From NCBI RefSeq assembly GCF_949628215.1, contig NC_134282.1:4633001-4697000 (forward strand): a stretch of 64,000 nucleotides of DNA, given 5' to 3'. The translations under genes and the position numbers were made by a program. Below the pieces are notes generated by a model, which searched no databases, had not been told where the DNA came from, and saw nothing but the letters and a program-made list of their open reading frames with translations. Source of the DNA: Phalacrocorax aristotelis. Taxonomy: Eukaryota; Chordata; Aves; Suliformes; Phalacrocoracidae. This document shows positions 63,401-64,000 of the stretch, piece by piece; position 1 is the stretch's first letter; every line of letters starts with the position of its first letter.

Positions 63401-64000
63401 ACATAGTCTTTTCTCTCAGTCATCCTTGAAAAATGCCGCCCAGCCCTCCTTTCCCAAATCTGTGATTACATGTGAGACTTCAGCTCCAGTGCTACCCAGC
63501 AAGGCCCCTTTAGCTGCACAAAATGGCCTTCAGCACAGCCCTGACAGGCTGAGGGATTCATGGAGCACAGAACTGAACAGGGATGGGAAGTAAAACAATT
63601 GCATTGAACAAGACAGACAGAAATTTTTCTTATTTTTTTAGTGCATTCAATACAAAAAAAAGTAACCGCAAGGAGACACTGGATGAGCGATGGGTTAGCA
63701 GCTTAGCAATATCTCCTGAGGAAATTCTGTATTATTTTCTTTTGCTCTCAAGAGCTGTGATGGATGAGCTCACCATTCACATGTTCCTGCTGTTAAACAG
63801 AGCTGATTGTCACTGAGCTCGCTCCTTGTTTGCCTTGACCTTTCAGGAAGGAACAGGATAAATCTCCACGAGGTTTCACAGCAGGCTTTGCGATCTCTCA
63901 GAGCTGCCGGTCTCTCCCCAAACACCCCACAGCCAGGTCAGCACAACCCAAGGGATGGTCATCACTGCACGACCACCTGAAGTCACTGTCTGTACCTCTG
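57433..64000. other. Gene-poor intergenic region to the window end
   Basis: No gene, RNA gene or interspersed repeat was recognised. There is a T-run at 59499-59513. A cysteine-containing open frame of 116 codons lies at 60143-60493 (+). It has no family match and could be chance. Confidence 0.6.

Overview
The window looks like bird (Aves) nuclear DNA. It has intron-containing vertebrate genes with GT-AG splice sites, and CR1 LINE fragments as the only recognisable interspersed repeats. No mammalian SINE or L1 is seen. The gene order SLC2A2 - EIF5A2 - RPL22L1, all on the + strand, matches the arrangement I recall for human 3q26 and the corresponding chicken chromosome. The species cannot be named from the sequence.

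Layout. Positions 1-5112 hold the last five coding exons of SLC2A2 (GLUT2), covering the C-terminal half of the transporter; the 5' part lies before the window. Positions 5113-12599 are non-coding intergenic sequence. A CpG island at about 12600-13580 is the EIF5A2 promoter. EIF5A2 is complete: 153 codons in four coding exons (13299-17501), with an inferred 5'-UTR exon before them and a long 3'-UTR region after them. A second CpG island with a TATA box and a pyrimidine-tract start site (21590-22110) drives RPL22L1, also complete with 122 codons in four exons (21910-23739). It has a clear AATAAA at 23818.

From about 24 kb to 64 kb there is no recognisable gene. This 40 kb gene-poor tract holds four 5'-truncated CR1 copies, all between 35.1 and 45.2 kb, plus AT-rich and homopolymer tracts and some isolated open frames that resemble no family I know. 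The four CR1 copies form two pairs: 35.2 kb (+) with 44.8 kb (-), and 39.4 kb (-) with 42.3 kb (-).

Two of the three genes serve translation: EIF5A2 is a hypusinated translation factor and RPL22L1 a ribosomal protein paralog. Each has its own CpG-island promoter, so they are neighbours, not a co-transcribed unit. The most interesting non-gene structure is in RPL22L1 intron 2. It holds an 18-pair imperfect hairpin (22416-22460) and two tandem CTAGGG/CCCTAG stem-loops (22629-22672) that end 27 bases before the 3' splice site. This fits paralog control of RPL22L1 splicing by RPL22.
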